A stretch of DNA of 64,000 nucleotides from CAVZTX01 sp963778375 (GCA_963778375.1 CAVZTX010000010.1:183250-247249), one strand, 5' to 3'; shown: positions 54,146 to 63,729, numbered from the stretch's first letter. The notes: generated by a model from the letters alone, not told the origin. Program-made: numbers and translations.

Positions 54146-54352
54146 CTAATCGGTCTCGGGGCAGTTTGCCAGTTCAGCATCGACTGAACTGAGAGTCCTT
54201 TGGAGGCTCTTTATAATGTTGGTCATCTCAGTTGGATTGGCGACGCCATCTCGCCCCTCTTGTCGCAGGTCTGCTTCTAACGTCCTCACTTCTTCGATGA
54301 GACGATCATGTAGTGCGCGTAATTTTTGGCATTTTTCGGTATCGTTACTCAT
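54146..54352 (-). CDS. Small coiled-coil protein
   Basis: A 68-residue, charged, helical protein (KLRALHDRLIEEVRTLEADL) without recognised relatives. GAAGGAGAG 8 nt before ATG makes translation likely. Its function is unknown. Confidence 0.55.
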   Translation of the reverse strand: MSNDTEKCQKLRALHDRLIEEVRTLEADLRQEGRDGVANPTEMTNIIKSLQRTLSSVDAELANCPETD

Positions 54353-54479
54353 GTTGTTTCTCTCCTTCAGTCAGATACATTTGCAGGGTAGATTTACTTG
54401 AATAGCAGGGGTGTTCTGTGCCATAAAAGGCTTTACTTCTTTATTTACGTGAGCTTTAAGCTAGTAGTTTCAGTTGCTC

Positions 54480-54525
54480 CATCGCCAATTTATCGGCGAT
54501 GGGCGCGATGAATCGGCCCCTACAC
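54480..54525. repeat. REP-like repeat
   Basis: CGCGATGAATCGGCCCCTAC within a palindromic setting (CGCCAATTTATCGGCG upstream) matches 57451-57470 at most positions. It belongs to a short repeat type seen between genes. Confidence 0.6.
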
Positions 54526-54533
54526 TTGTTTGG

Positions 54534-55622
54534 TTATAGGAAGGAGAGTTGGTCTGTTGTTGGTGGGTGCAACACAAGTTCTTCTACGAGATACAGAACT
54601 GCTGCCAGATCGCGTAGATCGAGCAGTTCGACAGGGGAGTGTGAGTAGCGGCGGGGAATCTTGACTTCGAGGGTGGCAAGGTCTCCACCGACGAGGTGTG
54701 CAGCGGCTGCATCCGTCACACCGCCATTCGTTACCGCTAATTGGTATGGTAGACCGGCTCGCTGTGCGGCTGCGATCATTGCATCACGGGCAGCGCGTGG
54801 GAGAAGGAATCCGGAGCGTGCCGAACTGGACGATGGGGTGATCAGCACTCCTTGTCCGATACGAGCGGTGTAAGAAAGATGGCGCGTGTCCGGTGTACCT
54901 GCTGCTGGGAAGGTATCAACGACGATTGCCAGATCAGGACGAAGGCGTGCGAAAGCGACTTCTGCTCCACGCAGACCAACCTCTTCCTGGACCGTTACCA
55001 GCGCTGTCAGGCGGCAGGGAAGGGTCTGTGATTGAAGACGACGCAACAGGTGCAGCAGTACAACGCAACTCGCGCGGTTGTCGATGCCCTTGCCAGCGAC
55101 GCGCGTTCCTGCCAGATTTCGTAGTTCGGAAATGACTACCACCGGATCACCTACACGCACGCCGAGCGCCTCTACCTCTGCGGCGTTGTCAACGCCGAGG
55201 TCAACGTACAGGTCGGCCATAGATGTTCCTTGCCCATGCTCTGATTGAGGGGTCAGGTGACCAGAACGTGCTCCAATCACTCCGGCTTGTCCAGCGACCC
55301 ATACGGCCCGGCCTTCTAACAGTCGTGGCTGCACTCCACCAAGCGGCAGTAGACGGAGGAATCCTTCAGGCTCAATACTTGCTACTAGAGCTCCAATCTC
55401 GTCGGCATGGGCGGAGACAACTACATGCGGCCCATCCTGGGGTCCTTTGCGCATAGCTGTGAGGTTCCCCATGTGATCCACGGAGACTTCATCAACCAGT
55501 GGAGTAAAAAGGTCGCGCAGCCGTGCGATTACGGGTTGTTCGGCACCGGATGGGGCGTGCAGAGCCGTCAGTTCGGCCAGATCGATCCGCAGAGCGTTGA
55601 GTAGGTGGCAGTCTTGTTGCAT
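54534..55622 (-). CDS. M42-family metallopeptidase
   Basis: A co-catalytic zinc aminopeptidase of the glutamyl-aminopeptidase/cellulase M (FrvX, YsdC) type. VVVSAHADEIGALV near residue 65 holds the first His/Asp. GKGIDNRASC holds the bridging Asp, and VTVQEEVGLRGAEVA supplies the catalytic Glu pair. Later VVDTFPA and KIPRRYSHSPVE follow. At 362 residues it has the usual length. ATG at 55622 is preferred over 55655 because GGAGA lies about 8 nt upstream. Confidence 0.92.
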   Translation of the reverse strand: MQQDCHLLNALRIDLAELTALHAPSGAEQPVIARLRDLFTPLVDEVSVDHMGNLTAMRKGPQDGPHVVVSAHADEIGALVASIEPEGFLRLLPLGGVQPRLLEGRAVWVAGQAGVIGARSGHLTPQSEHGQGTSMADLYVDLGVDNAAEVEALGVRVGDPVVVISELRNLAGTRVAGKGIDNRASCVVLLHLLRRLQSQTLPCRLTALVTVQEEVGLRGAEVAFARLRPDLAIVVDTFPAAGTPDTRHLSYTARIGQGVLITPSSSSARSGFLLPRAARDAMIAAAQRAGLPYQLAVTNGGVTDAAAAHLVGGDLATLEVKIPRRYSHSPVELLDLRDLAAVLYLVEELVLHPPTTDQLSFL

Positions 55623-55782
55623 GCTGGTCTCCAAAGGAGCTGATAGGACAATCATAAAGATGAGAGTAATGCTTGAACGTTATTTTATCACTTACACGTG
55701 GCAGGATAACCATTACCTATTGTATGGATGAAGAGCCTGAAGATATAATTCGAACACACATTCATTTAGAAAGGGAAGTATC

Positions 55783-56067
55783 ATGTTCGTACATATTGCT
55801 ATTTATCACCGCCCTAAAGCTGGTAAGGAACAATTTCTGATTGATTCGATGCATCGTTTTGGGGCAGCGATGCAGGGCCAGCCAGGTTTGCAACAGGTTC
55901 ATACACTAAAAGATCGAAAGACGGGTGCGCTTGTAGGGTTAGCGATTTGGGATTCTGAGGAGGCACTCATGGCAGCTCGTCCGGTGATGGCGGAGGCAGT
56001 CAAGGATGACAACTTTGAGGAGTGGGAGGATGAGCCACCCGAAGTTTTTGTGCTCGATGCCGTTTAA
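55783..56067 (+). CDS. Antibiotic biosynthesis monooxygenase (ABM)-fold protein
   Basis: A 94-residue ferredoxin-like protein. It has GKEQFLIDSMHRFGAAMQGQPG and IWDSEEALMAARPVMAEAV, typical for ABM-domain proteins, which are dimeric and often of unknown function. AAAGGGAAG lies before the ATG. The gene is separate from its neighbours. Confidence 0.8.
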   Translation: MFVHIAIYHRPKAGKEQFLIDSMHRFGAAMQGQPGLQQVHTLKDRKTGALVGLAIWDSEEALMAARPVMAEAVKDDNFEEWEDEPPEVFVLDAV

Positions 56068-56104
56068 CGCTGGTGTGATTGCTTCCCATAGTTCTATTTC
56101 CTTA

Positions 56105-57349
56105 CTATATGAGTTTGTGCGCTGTGAGGTCGAGTGTGAAGGTATCAATGGGCTGTTCCGTTGTACCTGACGCTTCAGCCTGGCCAGAGACGGCAAAGTA
56201 CTGGCCTTTGAGTGTTTGGGGAGTGACTTCTATCAGTAGATAGCCGTAGCGATCATCGCAGTAGCTGGCAAGCGTCACGCCGAGATCGGCGAATTGGTAG
56301 GGAGTCTGTAGTGGATTGCCTTGCTGGTCTTTTTGCATGCCGCTTTGCTTCCAGAAGCCTCCCGCTCCTGCGACGATGAAGGGAACATCACGCTCGTTGA
56401 GCGTACGAGTGAAGCGCTGATAGTTGTGCACATGGCCGCTCAAGACGGCGTCGGGTACTCGTCCCGATGATTGGACGGCCTGTTCAAGCTGCTGTACCAT
56501 GTACTGGCTGCCGGAGTGGTAGAGGTCAGCGGAATAGCAGGCGTGATGCATCGCGACGATCAAGGCCTTCTCGGTTGGAGCGCTGGCCATTTCGGATGCG
56601 AACCAGGTGATCTGTGCGTCATCAAGCCTGCCGCCTTCGGGCACATTCGTGTACAACCCGATAATTGTGACGAAGGGCGCTTCGAGCGTCCAGTAGACAT
56701 TTGGCTGCGTCATGGCGTGGCGGTGGGTATCTCCCGCGTCTCTCGTGAGTACAGGGGTTTGGGCGCAGAAGTTTGTTACGAAGGCGGATAGTGAGTGTTG
56801 TCTTTCGTCGAACACTTCGGCATCGTGGTTGCCTGGAATAGCAAAAATTGGTGCCGGGTACAACTGGTAGGGTTCGTAGAACTGGCTATAATACTCCCTG
56901 CCCTCGCCGAAGAAATAGACAACATCCCCCAGATGATAGAAGAATGCTGGCCGCGAGGCGAGGTCTGTTTCCCGGTAGTCAGCCACCATTCGGTCGGCTA
57001 CTACCTGCTGAAATTGCGGGGATTTGATGCCTCCCGTGTCTCCGACCGCGTGAAAGACGAGTTTTCCGGCCTCGTGTATGGCTGCTATGTGATGGTTGGG
57101 GAGTACCTGATCCAGTGAGAGATGATAGGGCTGTGGTCCGGGTGGTTGGGGTAGATTTTGGAAGGCCAGGTTGGGGTGTTCGGCATGGGCGATGCTGACC
57201 TGTACACCCGTTGTGGTAGCAAGGGGGTTGCTGAAATTGCGCTGTGGAAGGGGGTTAATAGTGGTGGAGCCGGAGCTTTGACCGGCTCCGTTTCCCATAC
57301 CCTGGTTGGCGTTTGTTTGAGGGGTTTGGCCTTGCGTTTCGCCTTGCAT
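56105..57349 (-). CDS. Calcineurin-like metallophosphoesterase
   Basis: A binuclear metallophosphatase of about 414 residues. Its metal-binding motifs are GDTGG, FYHLGDVVYF, PGNHDAE, IVAMHHACYS and SGHVHNYQRF, similar to purple acid phosphatases. The N-terminus is Gln/Thr/Gly-rich and the C-terminal part is beta-rich. No signal peptide is obvious. ATG at 57349 is preferred (GGAAGG 9 nt upstream) over ATG at 57406. Its substrate is unknown. Confidence 0.86.
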   Translation of the reverse strand: MQGETQGQTPQTNANQGMGNGAGQSSGSTTINPLPQRNFSNPLATTTGVQVSIAHAEHPNLAFQNLPQPPGPQPYHLSLDQVLPNHHIAAIHEAGKLVFHAVGDTGGIKSPQFQQVVADRMVADYRETDLASRPAFFYHLGDVVYFFGEGREYYSQFYEPYQLYPAPIFAIPGNHDAEVFDERQHSLSAFVTNFCAQTPVLTRDAGDTHRHAMTQPNVYWTLEAPFVTIIGLYTNVPEGGRLDDAQITWFASEMASAPTEKALIVAMHHACYSADLYHSGSQYMVQQLEQAVQSSGRVPDAVLSGHVHNYQRFTRTLNERDVPFIVAGAGGFWKQSGMQKDQQGNPLQTPYQFADLGVTLASYCDDRYGYLLIEVTPQTLKGQYFAVSGQAEASGTTEQPIDTFTLDLTAHKLI

Positions 57350-57438
57350 GGTTGTTTTTCCTTCCAACACGTTTGTTTTATTCATAATATCACGTGTTGG
57401 GCGCATGAAGGTGTGGTGAGCAGACCAAGGGCTGGTAC

Positions 57439-57470
57439 ATCGGCGGTGGACGCGATGAATTGGCTCCTAC
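57439..57470. repeat. REP-like repeat
   Basis: CGCGATGAATTGGCTCCTAC is a close copy of the repeat at 54503-54525, here in the 74-bp gap between the phosphoesterase and ABC genes. Confidence 0.6.
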
Positions 57471-57481
57471 GGCTTTACTAT

Positions 57482-58372
57482 TTAGAGGTCGCGATGTTGG
57501 AAGCGTAGGACAGCGAAGAGGGGTAGGATCAGGATGTAGAGGGCTACCCAGATGAGGAGCGCTGGTGCAATTGGCTGGGTGGAGGTGAAGGGTGTATTGA
57601 AGTTTTCGGTGGATACTCCTAGAAGTGGAAAGATCTGTGTGGAGGGAAGCAGAAAGTAGGAGGTGCCGTGCCAGAGGGCGTCGGTCGGTATAATTAGATT
57701 AATGGCGGTGGCGATATTTTGCAACGAGGGACTTTGGGCCTGTGAGATGGCCTGTACGACGAACTGGACGAAGCTGGCTGTGGGCGCACCGATGAAGAGT
57801 ACCAGGGCAATCGCGCCGTTGACGATGGTGGGCACAAAGGCGCTGCCGATGGTTGTGAGTCCCAGCAGTGCCAGCATGGCGAGTTCGAGGGTACCGAGTG
57901 CGCTGAAGACCTGGGTAGGCCAGTAGCCTGTTTTCCAATAAATTATGGCTAAGAACGAGAAAAACATCAGCACGGTATAGAAGGTTACAATGAGTGCGTA
58001 ACCCAGCCACTTGCCTAAGACAATTTCGGCGCGGCTGATTGGCTTTGGGATGATGACTGAGAAGGTGCCAGCCTCGATTTCCCCGGAGATCATATTGGCG
58101 GTGAGGACGATGGTGAGCAGGCTGGACAGCAGGTAGACCAGCCAGATCATGAGGATGTCAAAGAAGATACCTCCGCTTAGTAAGAACAGTTGTGGACTGA
58201 GACTGCCTCCGTTCCCTGTGGCGTTGTTATTCGACTGAAGCAGGTTGATGGCTATGCTCAAAAGGATGATGAAGGCTAGCAGGAGTAGGGCGCTGAGAAT
58301 GATTACGGCAAGGAAGAGTTTGCGGCGTAGGGCTTCTTGCAAGGTAAAGCGAGTTATTAATAATAGTGCCAT
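57482..58372 (-). CDS. ABC-2 permease of the sigma-factor operon
   Basis: A 296-residue membrane protein with six hydrophobic segments, including ILSALLLLAFIILLSIAINL and LSSLLTIVLTANMISGEIE. GEIEAGTFSVIIPKPISR is a conserved loop of ABC-2 permeases. It lies 12 nt after the ATPase gene and is the last gene of a four-gene operon. Confidence 0.85.
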   Translation of the reverse strand: MALLLITRFTLQEALRRKLFLAVIILSALLLLAFIILLSIAINLLQSNNNATGNGGSLSPQLFLLSGGIFFDILMIWLVYLLSSLLTIVLTANMISGEIEAGTFSVIIPKPISRAEIVLGKWLGYALIVTFYTVLMFFSFLAIIYWKTGYWPTQVFSALGTLELAMLALLGLTTIGSAFVPTIVNGAIALVLFIGAPTASFVQFVVQAISQAQSPSLQNIATAINLIIPTDALWHGTSYFLLPSTQIFPLLGVSTENFNTPFTSTQPIAPALLIWVALYILILPLFAVLRFQHRDL

Positions 58373-58384
58373 TTTATTACACCT

Positions 58385-59323
58385 CTATGATTGGTTTGAT
58401 GCATCGATGGTGCGTAAAAAGAGTTGTTCGAGTGAGCGCTGGTGGGGAGCAAGGCTGTAGAGTCGGACTCCGCATTCGTATATGGTAGCGGCGATATCGG
58501 CGGTGGCTTCGTCGTTTTGCACTTCGACGAGGAGATGACAGGGTCTCTCCTCTTGCTGGCGGACGGCAAGGGCTACGGAGCCGAGCCGGTGCAGCAGTTG
58601 AGGAGTGACAGCGTCCACGTGGACTTCGACTGTCAACGGCTCGTCAAAGAGTGAGTGCGGTGCTCCAACTTTGAGGATGCGGCCCGAGTTGATGATGGCG
58701 ACACGATCGCATAGCGCCTCTACGTCTGCCAACTGGTGCGAATTGAGGAAGATGCTCATGCCCTCAGCCTTCAACTGGCGCAGGAGGTCGCGCATGTCAC
58801 GCTGTCCGACCGGGTCAAGTCCTGAGACGAGTTCGTCGAGCAGCACGAGGTCGGGTCGGTTGAGGATTGCCTGGGCCAGTCCAATGCGCTGCATCATACC
58901 TTTGGAGAATGTTCCGAGCTTTTGATGCTCCCTGCCGGATAAGCCAACCAGGGCAAGTACCTCTTTCGAGCGTTTTTCTAGCAGGGCACCACGCAGGCCA
59001 TAGAGACGACCGTGAAATTCGAGAAATTCTCCCGCCTGGAGCCATTTATGGAAGGTTGGAAGCTCCGGGAGATAGCCGATGCGTTTTCGAGTTTCGCGGT
59101 CGCTGACAGGCTGGCCCAGTACGCGCACTATGCCTTGTGTTGGTGCGACTAAGCCTGTCAATATTTTGACGACTGTGCTTTTGCCTGCGCCGTTCGGTCC
59201 GAGGAAGCCGAAAGCTTCGCCATGATACATGACGAAGCTGACGTCGTCTACCGCTACAAGGTGGTGATAGACTTTGCGTAGACCTTCGACTTCTATGGCA
59301 GGTACGAGGTCTTTTTTATCCAT
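58385..59323 (-). CDS. ABC-2 ATPase of the sigma-factor operon
   Basis: The ATP-binding subunit has GPNGAGKST, FSKGMMQRIGLAQAIL and LVLLDELVSGLDP (Glu displaced by one: LDELVSGLD rather than LDEPTSGLD) and NSHQLADVEALCD. The start is ATG at 59323, following the anti-sigma stop at 59343; an in-frame earlier start at 59383 overlaps that gene. A C-terminal domain of about 80 residues completes it. Substrate unknown. Confidence 0.87.
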   Translation of the reverse strand: MDKKDLVPAIEVEGLRKVYHHLVAVDDVSFVMYHGEAFGFLGPNGAGKSTVVKILTGLVAPTQGIVRVLGQPVSDRETRKRIGYLPELPTFHKWLQAGEFLEFHGRLYGLRGALLEKRSKEVLALVGLSGREHQKLGTFSKGMMQRIGLAQAILNRPDLVLLDELVSGLDPVGQRDMRDLLRQLKAEGMSIFLNSHQLADVEALCDRVAIINSGRILKVGAPHSLFDEPLTVEVHVDAVTPQLLHRLGSVALAVRQQEERPCHLLVEVQNDEATADIAATIYECGVRLYSLAPHQRSLEQLFLRTIDASNQS

Positions 59324-59342
59324 CGAATGACTTACTTTCGTA

Positions 59343-60563
59343 TCAAGAGAACGAGTTGGCGGTAGCGAGCAGGTCGGTGACACTAGTTGAGGTGGTGGCG
59401 ATCATGTAGATGATACCATGGGTTTGCCAGACTAGGCCACCAACTTTCAATGAGTTGTCTACTAACACCACTCCGGGTGCGCCGTGAACTGATATCTGCT
59501 GCGCGGCTACCTGTTGTGGGACGGGTAGAGGGACGATGCCATTCTGCAGGTCAAGCTGCGAGAGCATGGTGCGTATCTCTGGCGCGAGTTTGGGTAGGGA
59601 GAGCAGGAAATCTCGTAGGTCTTTGAGCGATGCTTTCCCGGTTGCCTGCACGATAGGGCTGGGAATTTCTGCCGCGTAGAATGGTGTTCCGCCGGTACAG
59701 AACAAGGAAGTCGCGGTATCCCTTTGCAGGCGGCAATTACTTGCGTAATGGATGACGACGGCAGTATCGCTGGTGATAGAGAATGTCGCTCCGACAAGTT
59801 GTGCGGGTATACGAATGTTCGTCTGCCCGCTCTGTGCGAGGTAGGCCCGTACTTTTGCGACATCGAAGGTGAATGTTCCTTCGGCGCTACCAATCAGCGT
59901 GAAATTCATTGTATGACTCACTCCGGACGGAAGGTGTTTGGGCAGCGAAAGCGGGAAGTGAATTTCCTGCTCTACCTGGGCCTGGGTCGGGTTGCTTAAG
60001 TTGTCCGGTATGCTGTTATATTGTACTTGCATGTCCGCAAAGTCGCGCAGGTAGGACATAAGATCGTCACTAAAGTTTTGTGGGTCTACGGTAACGGGTT
60101 GGAAGCGTTGTGCGTGAAACAGCGCTAAAAATTGACTGGCGAGTGCGCCCGCGTTTGGTGCCAGTAACAATGCAATCAACACCGCTGCTACTGCTGCTGT
60201 CATCCATCCGTAGCGACGACGGCGATTTCTCTGAGCATAAATTGGTCTGCTCTCTGCAGACCCGGGTAGGATTGCGAGATATTTCCCGGTATCTCTCTCT
60301 TTATCGAGTTTGGACTGGATGGATGCAAAGGCGGTTGCGGTGTCCGGTATCTCGCTTGCTTGAGGGCCGATTTCGGCTAGCAGATCATAGACTTCCTGGC
60401 TGGCGACGGTCATGGCTCGTTCATCGGCGGTGCAATCGGGGCACAGGGCGAGATGAGCTCTAGCTTGCGCTGCCTCGTCGGCGGTCAATTCATCATCACG
60501 TAGACTTGCCAGCAGGCCCATATCTAAACACTGGCTATTCTTTTGTTGCGATCGCTCGTTCAT
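59343..60563 (-). CDS. Anti-sigma factor with zinc-binding N-terminus
   Basis: A 406-residue membrane anti-sigma factor. The ZAS motif uses His37, Cys41 and Cys44 (HxxxCxxC). A transmembrane helix (WMTAAVAAVLIALLLAPNAGAL) near residue 145 is followed by a 240-residue extracytoplasmic domain. ATG at 60563 overlaps the sigma gene by 29 bases, which couples the two products in translation. It should hold the ECF sigma factor at the membrane until a signal acts on the outer domain. Confidence 0.86.
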   Translation of the reverse strand: MNERSQQKNSQCLDMGLLASLRDDELTADEAAQARAHLALCPDCTADERAMTVASQEVYDLLAEIGPQASEIPDTATAFASIQSKLDKERDTGKYLAILPGSAESRPIYAQRNRRRRYGWMTAAVAAVLIALLLAPNAGALASQFLALFHAQRFQPVTVDPQNFSDDLMSYLRDFADMQVQYNSIPDNLSNPTQAQVEQEIHFPLSLPKHLPSGVSHTMNFTLIGSAEGTFTFDVAKVRAYLAQSGQTNIRIPAQLVGATFSITSDTAVVIHYASNCRLQRDTATSLFCTGGTPFYAAEIPSPIVQATGKASLKDLRDFLLSLPKLAPEIRTMLSQLDLQNGIVPLPVPQQVAAQQISVHGAPGVVLVDNSLKVGGLVWQTHGIIYMIATTSTSVTDLLATANSFS

Positions 60564-61104
60564 GGTATTTTCTCCGAAATTCGCGCTCAGCACGTGCCAG
60601 GAGTGCGCCAACAGAGGCTTGAGCAACACCTGTGGCCAGTGCGATCTCTGCATAACTCAGGCCAACACTACGTAATAAAAGATAGGTCTGCTGCCGTTCT
60701 GGCAGTTCGGCCAGCACTGCTCGCGTGATTGCCGCTTGTTCCTCGGCGATTACTTGCTGCTCAGGACTGGAGTGCGCGGCGTCTCCGGACATTACTTGTC
60801 GATTTACTTCACCGGCCTGCTCCTCGTGGAGCGTGCGGCGTTGTCTTGTGCGGAGCGCATTGAGGCTCAGGTTGGTAGCGACCTTGCAGAGCCAGGCGCG
60901 TTGTTCTCCCTCACTCGTGGCGCGAGGCGGCATGCGGTAGAAACGCAAGAAGACCTCTTGCGCGATATCTTCTGCTTCGTCGCGCCGTCCTGTGCAGCGG
61001 CAGGCAAGCTGGTAGACCAGGGGATAGTAGCGCTTAAATGTAGCTTCAAACGACTGCTCATCGCTTGCTGTGATGAGTGGCGTTGTTCTTGTGTCTGACG
61101 ACAT
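60535..61104 (-). CDS. ECF sigma factor
   Basis: A 189-residue sigma-70 factor without region 1. Region 2 is in LVYQLACRCTGRRDEAEDIAQEVFLRFYR and region 4 in ELPERQQTYLLLRSVGLSYAEIALATGVAQASVGALLARAE (longer stretches shown by position: about 30-60 and 133-175). The product reads promoters for its own operon, probably sigma/anti-sigma/ABC. It is divergent from the phosphotransferase gene. Confidence 0.93.
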   Translation of the reverse strand: MSSDTRTTPLITASDEQSFEATFKRYYPLVYQLACRCTGRRDEAEDIAQEVFLRFYRMPPRATSEGEQRAWLCKVATNLSLNALRTRQRRTLHEEQAGEVNRQVMSGDAAHSSPEQQVIAEEQAAITRAVLAELPERQQTYLLLRSVGLSYAEIALATGVAQASVGALLARAEREFRRKYHERAIATKE

Positions 61105-61259
61105 GCTTTTCTTTCCCTGTAATCATCATTTTCCCTGTGCTATGCATAGCGATTATTAGACACCAGTCAGTGGTATTTTGTGACATAGTGATGAGGATAG
61201 CAAATCTTTATTCCTTATTCAGTTGGCGCGTTCCACACTTAGCGGAAAACATCTGTAAA

Positions 61260-62177
61260 ATGAGAAATAAGCAAACGATAGATATTGATCTGGCTATAGC
61301 ACTCATTCAACGCAATTTCCCACAGGTAGTGATTCGGACGGCACTGCCGATTACGAGGGGTTGGGATAGCTTTGTGTTGGAGGTCAACGAAGAACTGATC
61401 TTTCGCTTCCCTATGCGCGATGATGTTATCCCATACCTTGAAAATGAACTGCGCCTGCTGCCATTGTTGGAGCGGGCACTTTCAACGCCTATTCCGCATT
61501 TTGACTTTATCGGGCAAGGAGATGCCAGCTATCCTTATATGTTTGTGGGCTATCGCAAGCTGGTTGGGGTGGCGTTAGATGATGATCGTATTGCTCAGGA
61601 GCACCTTGCAGCGCTTGCACCGGCCCTAGCGAACTTTCTCAACGAGTTACACAGCTTTCCTGTCGAGCAGGCGGTTTCGGTGGGCGTAGAGGGGCATACG
61701 CCTGAGCAGTGGAGGGAGCGTTACCAGGAACGGTACATCGACTTGCAGAAGCGCGTTTTTCCACTATTAGATGCAGACTTACGGACGAAGTCAGAGCGGC
61801 TCTGGGAAGGGTTTTTGGATAATACAGCTATCTTCTCGTTTCAGCCAGCACTGATTCATTGTGATCTGGCTTGTGAACATATTCTCTGTGATCCGAAGCG
61901 AGGCACTCTGACCGGCGTGATCGATTGGGGAGATGTGACGATAGGCGATCCCGCGATGGATTTCGTGGGACTTCACAATGGTCATGGTAGAAAGTTCACC
62001 GATTTGGTGCTGTCTGAGTATCGAGGTGTGGTGGATGCGGGATTCTGGCAACGTATGGATTTCTATCTTTGCTATGGGCCTTTTTCGGAGTTGCTTTATG
62101 GGGCTTATAGTGGAAATGAGGGGTTTATTATGAAAGGGAAAGAGGGGTTGCGAAGGATGTTCCATCAGGAGTTGTGA
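61260..62177 (+). CDS. APH-type aminoglycoside/choline kinase family protein
   Basis: A phosphotransferase of about 305 residues with the APH fold: VNEELIFRFPMRD (ATP-binding Lys-equivalent region), LIHCDLACEHILCD (catalytic HxDxxxxNhh-like; Cys and His in place of Asn are unusual) and GVIDWGDVTIGDPAMDF (metal-binding Asp). The start is uncertain; ATG at 61260 gives the usual N-terminus. An upstream frame from 61077 overlaps the sigma-factor gene. The substrate could be a small alcohol, sugar or antibiotic. Confidence 0.82.
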   Translation: MRNKQTIDIDLAIALIQRNFPQVVIRTALPITRGWDSFVLEVNEELIFRFPMRDDVIPYLENELRLLPLLERALSTPIPHFDFIGQGDASYPYMFVGYRKLVGVALDDDRIAQEHLAALAPALANFLNELHSFPVEQAVSVGVEGHTPEQWRERYQERYIDLQKRVFPLLDADLRTKSERLWEGFLDNTAIFSFQPALIHCDLACEHILCDPKRGTLTGVIDWGDVTIGDPAMDFVGLHNGHGRKFTDLVLSEYRGVVDAGFWQRMDFYLCYGPFSELLYGAYSGNEGFIMKGKEGLRRMFHQEL

Positions 62178-62188
62178 ACTGATACGGT

Positions 62189-62635
62189 TCACAACTCCTC
62201 ACTATCCAACCAGATCGTGACAGGACCATCATTCACCAGCTCAACTTCCATATGAGCGCCAAAAACACCACCTGCAACTTTTAGACCATGAGCGGCAATT
62301 GCGGCTTGAAATCGTTCGACCAGGGGTTCGGCAAGTGCTGGAGGCGCGGCCTGTGTAAAGCTTGGTCGACGCCCCTTCCGCGTGTCTGCGTACAGTGTAA
62401 ATTGCGATACAACCAAAGCTTCCCCACCCATGTCTAGGAGAGAAAGGTTCATTTTGCCTTCATCGTCCCCGAAGATGCGCAGGTGGACGATTTTGTCGGC
62501 GAGGGTTTGAACCTGGGTTTCGGTGTCGGTCTGGCCTACTCCTAGTAGGACGAGTAGGCCCTGGTTTATCTGGCCGGTGATTTGGTTGTCGACGGTGACA
62601 CTTGCCCTGCTTACTCGCTGTAATAACGCTCTCAT
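62189..62635 (-). CDS. dtd: D-aminoacyl-tRNA deacylase
   Basis: Removes D-amino acids that were loaded onto tRNA. The 148-residue protein begins MRALLQRVSRASV, has SQFTLYAD in the middle and ends in MEVELVNDGPVTI, all hallmarks of Dtd. It is convergent with the phosphotransferase gene. A broken copy of its 5' end lies at 63828. Confidence 0.95.
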   Translation of the reverse strand: MRALLQRVSRASVTVDNQITGQINQGLLVLLGVGQTDTETQVQTLADKIVHLRIFGDDEGKMNLSLLDMGGEALVVSQFTLYADTRKGRRPSFTQAAPPALAEPLVERFQAAIAAHGLKVAGGVFGAHMEVELVNDGPVTIWLDSEEL

Positions 62636-62958
62636 AGCCTCGTCCTATAATTTTTTGTTTTCTAAGTGTAGCACGAGCAATGGACTGCAAGCAATATCAA
62701 ATGAGATAATCAACAAACACGAACCTTTTTGATACAAGCTTGAGTTTGACAATCACTCCTTCCCTTGCTTATACTGTATAGGCTCTGATTCAGTAGCTGT
62801 AGTACATGCGTACTATTCTTTTGTAGCGCAACAAGGCGTTTTTTGCACATTGACACCTATCCTACGGAACTATGAAGCACGCTTTCGTGGACTGGTTTGA
62901 CATGTGAGCAACGGAACTGATTACAGGTGGAAACTAGTTTACTGAAAGGAGTGTAACA
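62636..62958. other. Intergenic region with promoter
   Basis: The 323-bp stretch holds a promoter for the following gene (62746-62775) and a leader of about 175 nt. GAAAGGAGTG lies before the ATG at 62959. Confidence 0.5.
62746..62775 (+). promoter_or_regulatory. Promoter of the secreted-protein gene
   Basis: TTGACA (62746-62751) and TATACT (62770-62775) with an 18-bp spacer form a good housekeeping promoter pointing to 62959. Confidence 0.72.
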
Positions 62959-63729
62959 ATGATTGAAGATAAAGAAGTTGAACGGGATGTTCAACCAACC
63001 AGGGGCGAACCATCGTACATTTTTGTGCGCACACCTCCCAAACGGAGACGTGGCTGGATAAAAATGATGGCTGTCGCTCTCATCGGCTTTGTGTTACTTG
63101 CAGTAGGAATAGGCGTACACGATAAGATTGACCAATTGTTACAGTTTTTTCAGCCTCATAATGCTTCTGTAACTATAGCAACACCCACTGTCAGCGCTGG
63201 CCAAATTCACCTCACAAATGTAGTGCAGTATGCTTCTCAGGACTTCCAGGCAACTGAGTCTGCAACAGTTACAGATCAAAATGTCCAGGAGTGTCAACCC
63301 TTCTGGCCAATCAACTGCCAGCCCGTCTCAGTCACTGAGACGGTAAAGTGTACTGCGTTTGTAGAAGCTGGTATTAACTATGACGCTAACCCGCCAAAAC
63401 TAGCTTTCGGCTCTGGTTCCAACGCAAAGACTGTTACGGTAACTGTCGTAAGTCCCACGTTCCTTAACTACGGCATTACCAATACCAATATTACGGACAG
63501 TAGCGACAAATATGGAGTGACAAAAGATGTCACCGACCGGCTGCTAACTGGTTGCAACAATGATGTGTACACGAAGGCGCATGATACACAACTGCTGGCG
63601 GACGCTAAGCAGCATGCCCAGGTAAAAATCGCTGCCGATGCTGCAGCGTATGGCTTTAAAGCCAGGGTAGTTTTCTTAGACAGTCCCACTCCATCGGCAA
63701 CTTCAACTGCAAATGGTTCAGCAGGTTAA
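62959..63729 (+). CDS. Membrane-anchored protein, DUF4230-like
   Basis: A 256-residue protein with a short basic cytoplasmic part, one membrane helix (MMAVALIGFVLLAVGIGV, residues about 36-53) and an extracytoplasmic domain. The outer part has LTNVVQYASQDFQAT, VKCTAFVEAGINYD, and ADAKQHAQVKIAADAAAYGFKARV as an alpha/beta end, similar in layout to DUF4230 proteins. A Ser/Thr tail closes it. GAAAGGAGTG precedes the ATG. No function is known. Confidence 0.65.
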   Translation: MIEDKEVERDVQPTRGEPSYIFVRTPPKRRRGWIKMMAVALIGFVLLAVGIGVHDKIDQLLQFFQPHNASVTIATPTVSAGQIHLTNVVQYASQDFQATESATVTDQNVQECQPFWPINCQPVSVTETVKCTAFVEAGINYDANPPKLAFGSGSNAKTVTVTVVSPTFLNYGITNTNITDSSDKYGVTKDVTDRLLTGCNNDVYTKAHDTQLLADAKQHAQVKIAADAAAYGFKARVVFLDSPTPSATSTANGSAG

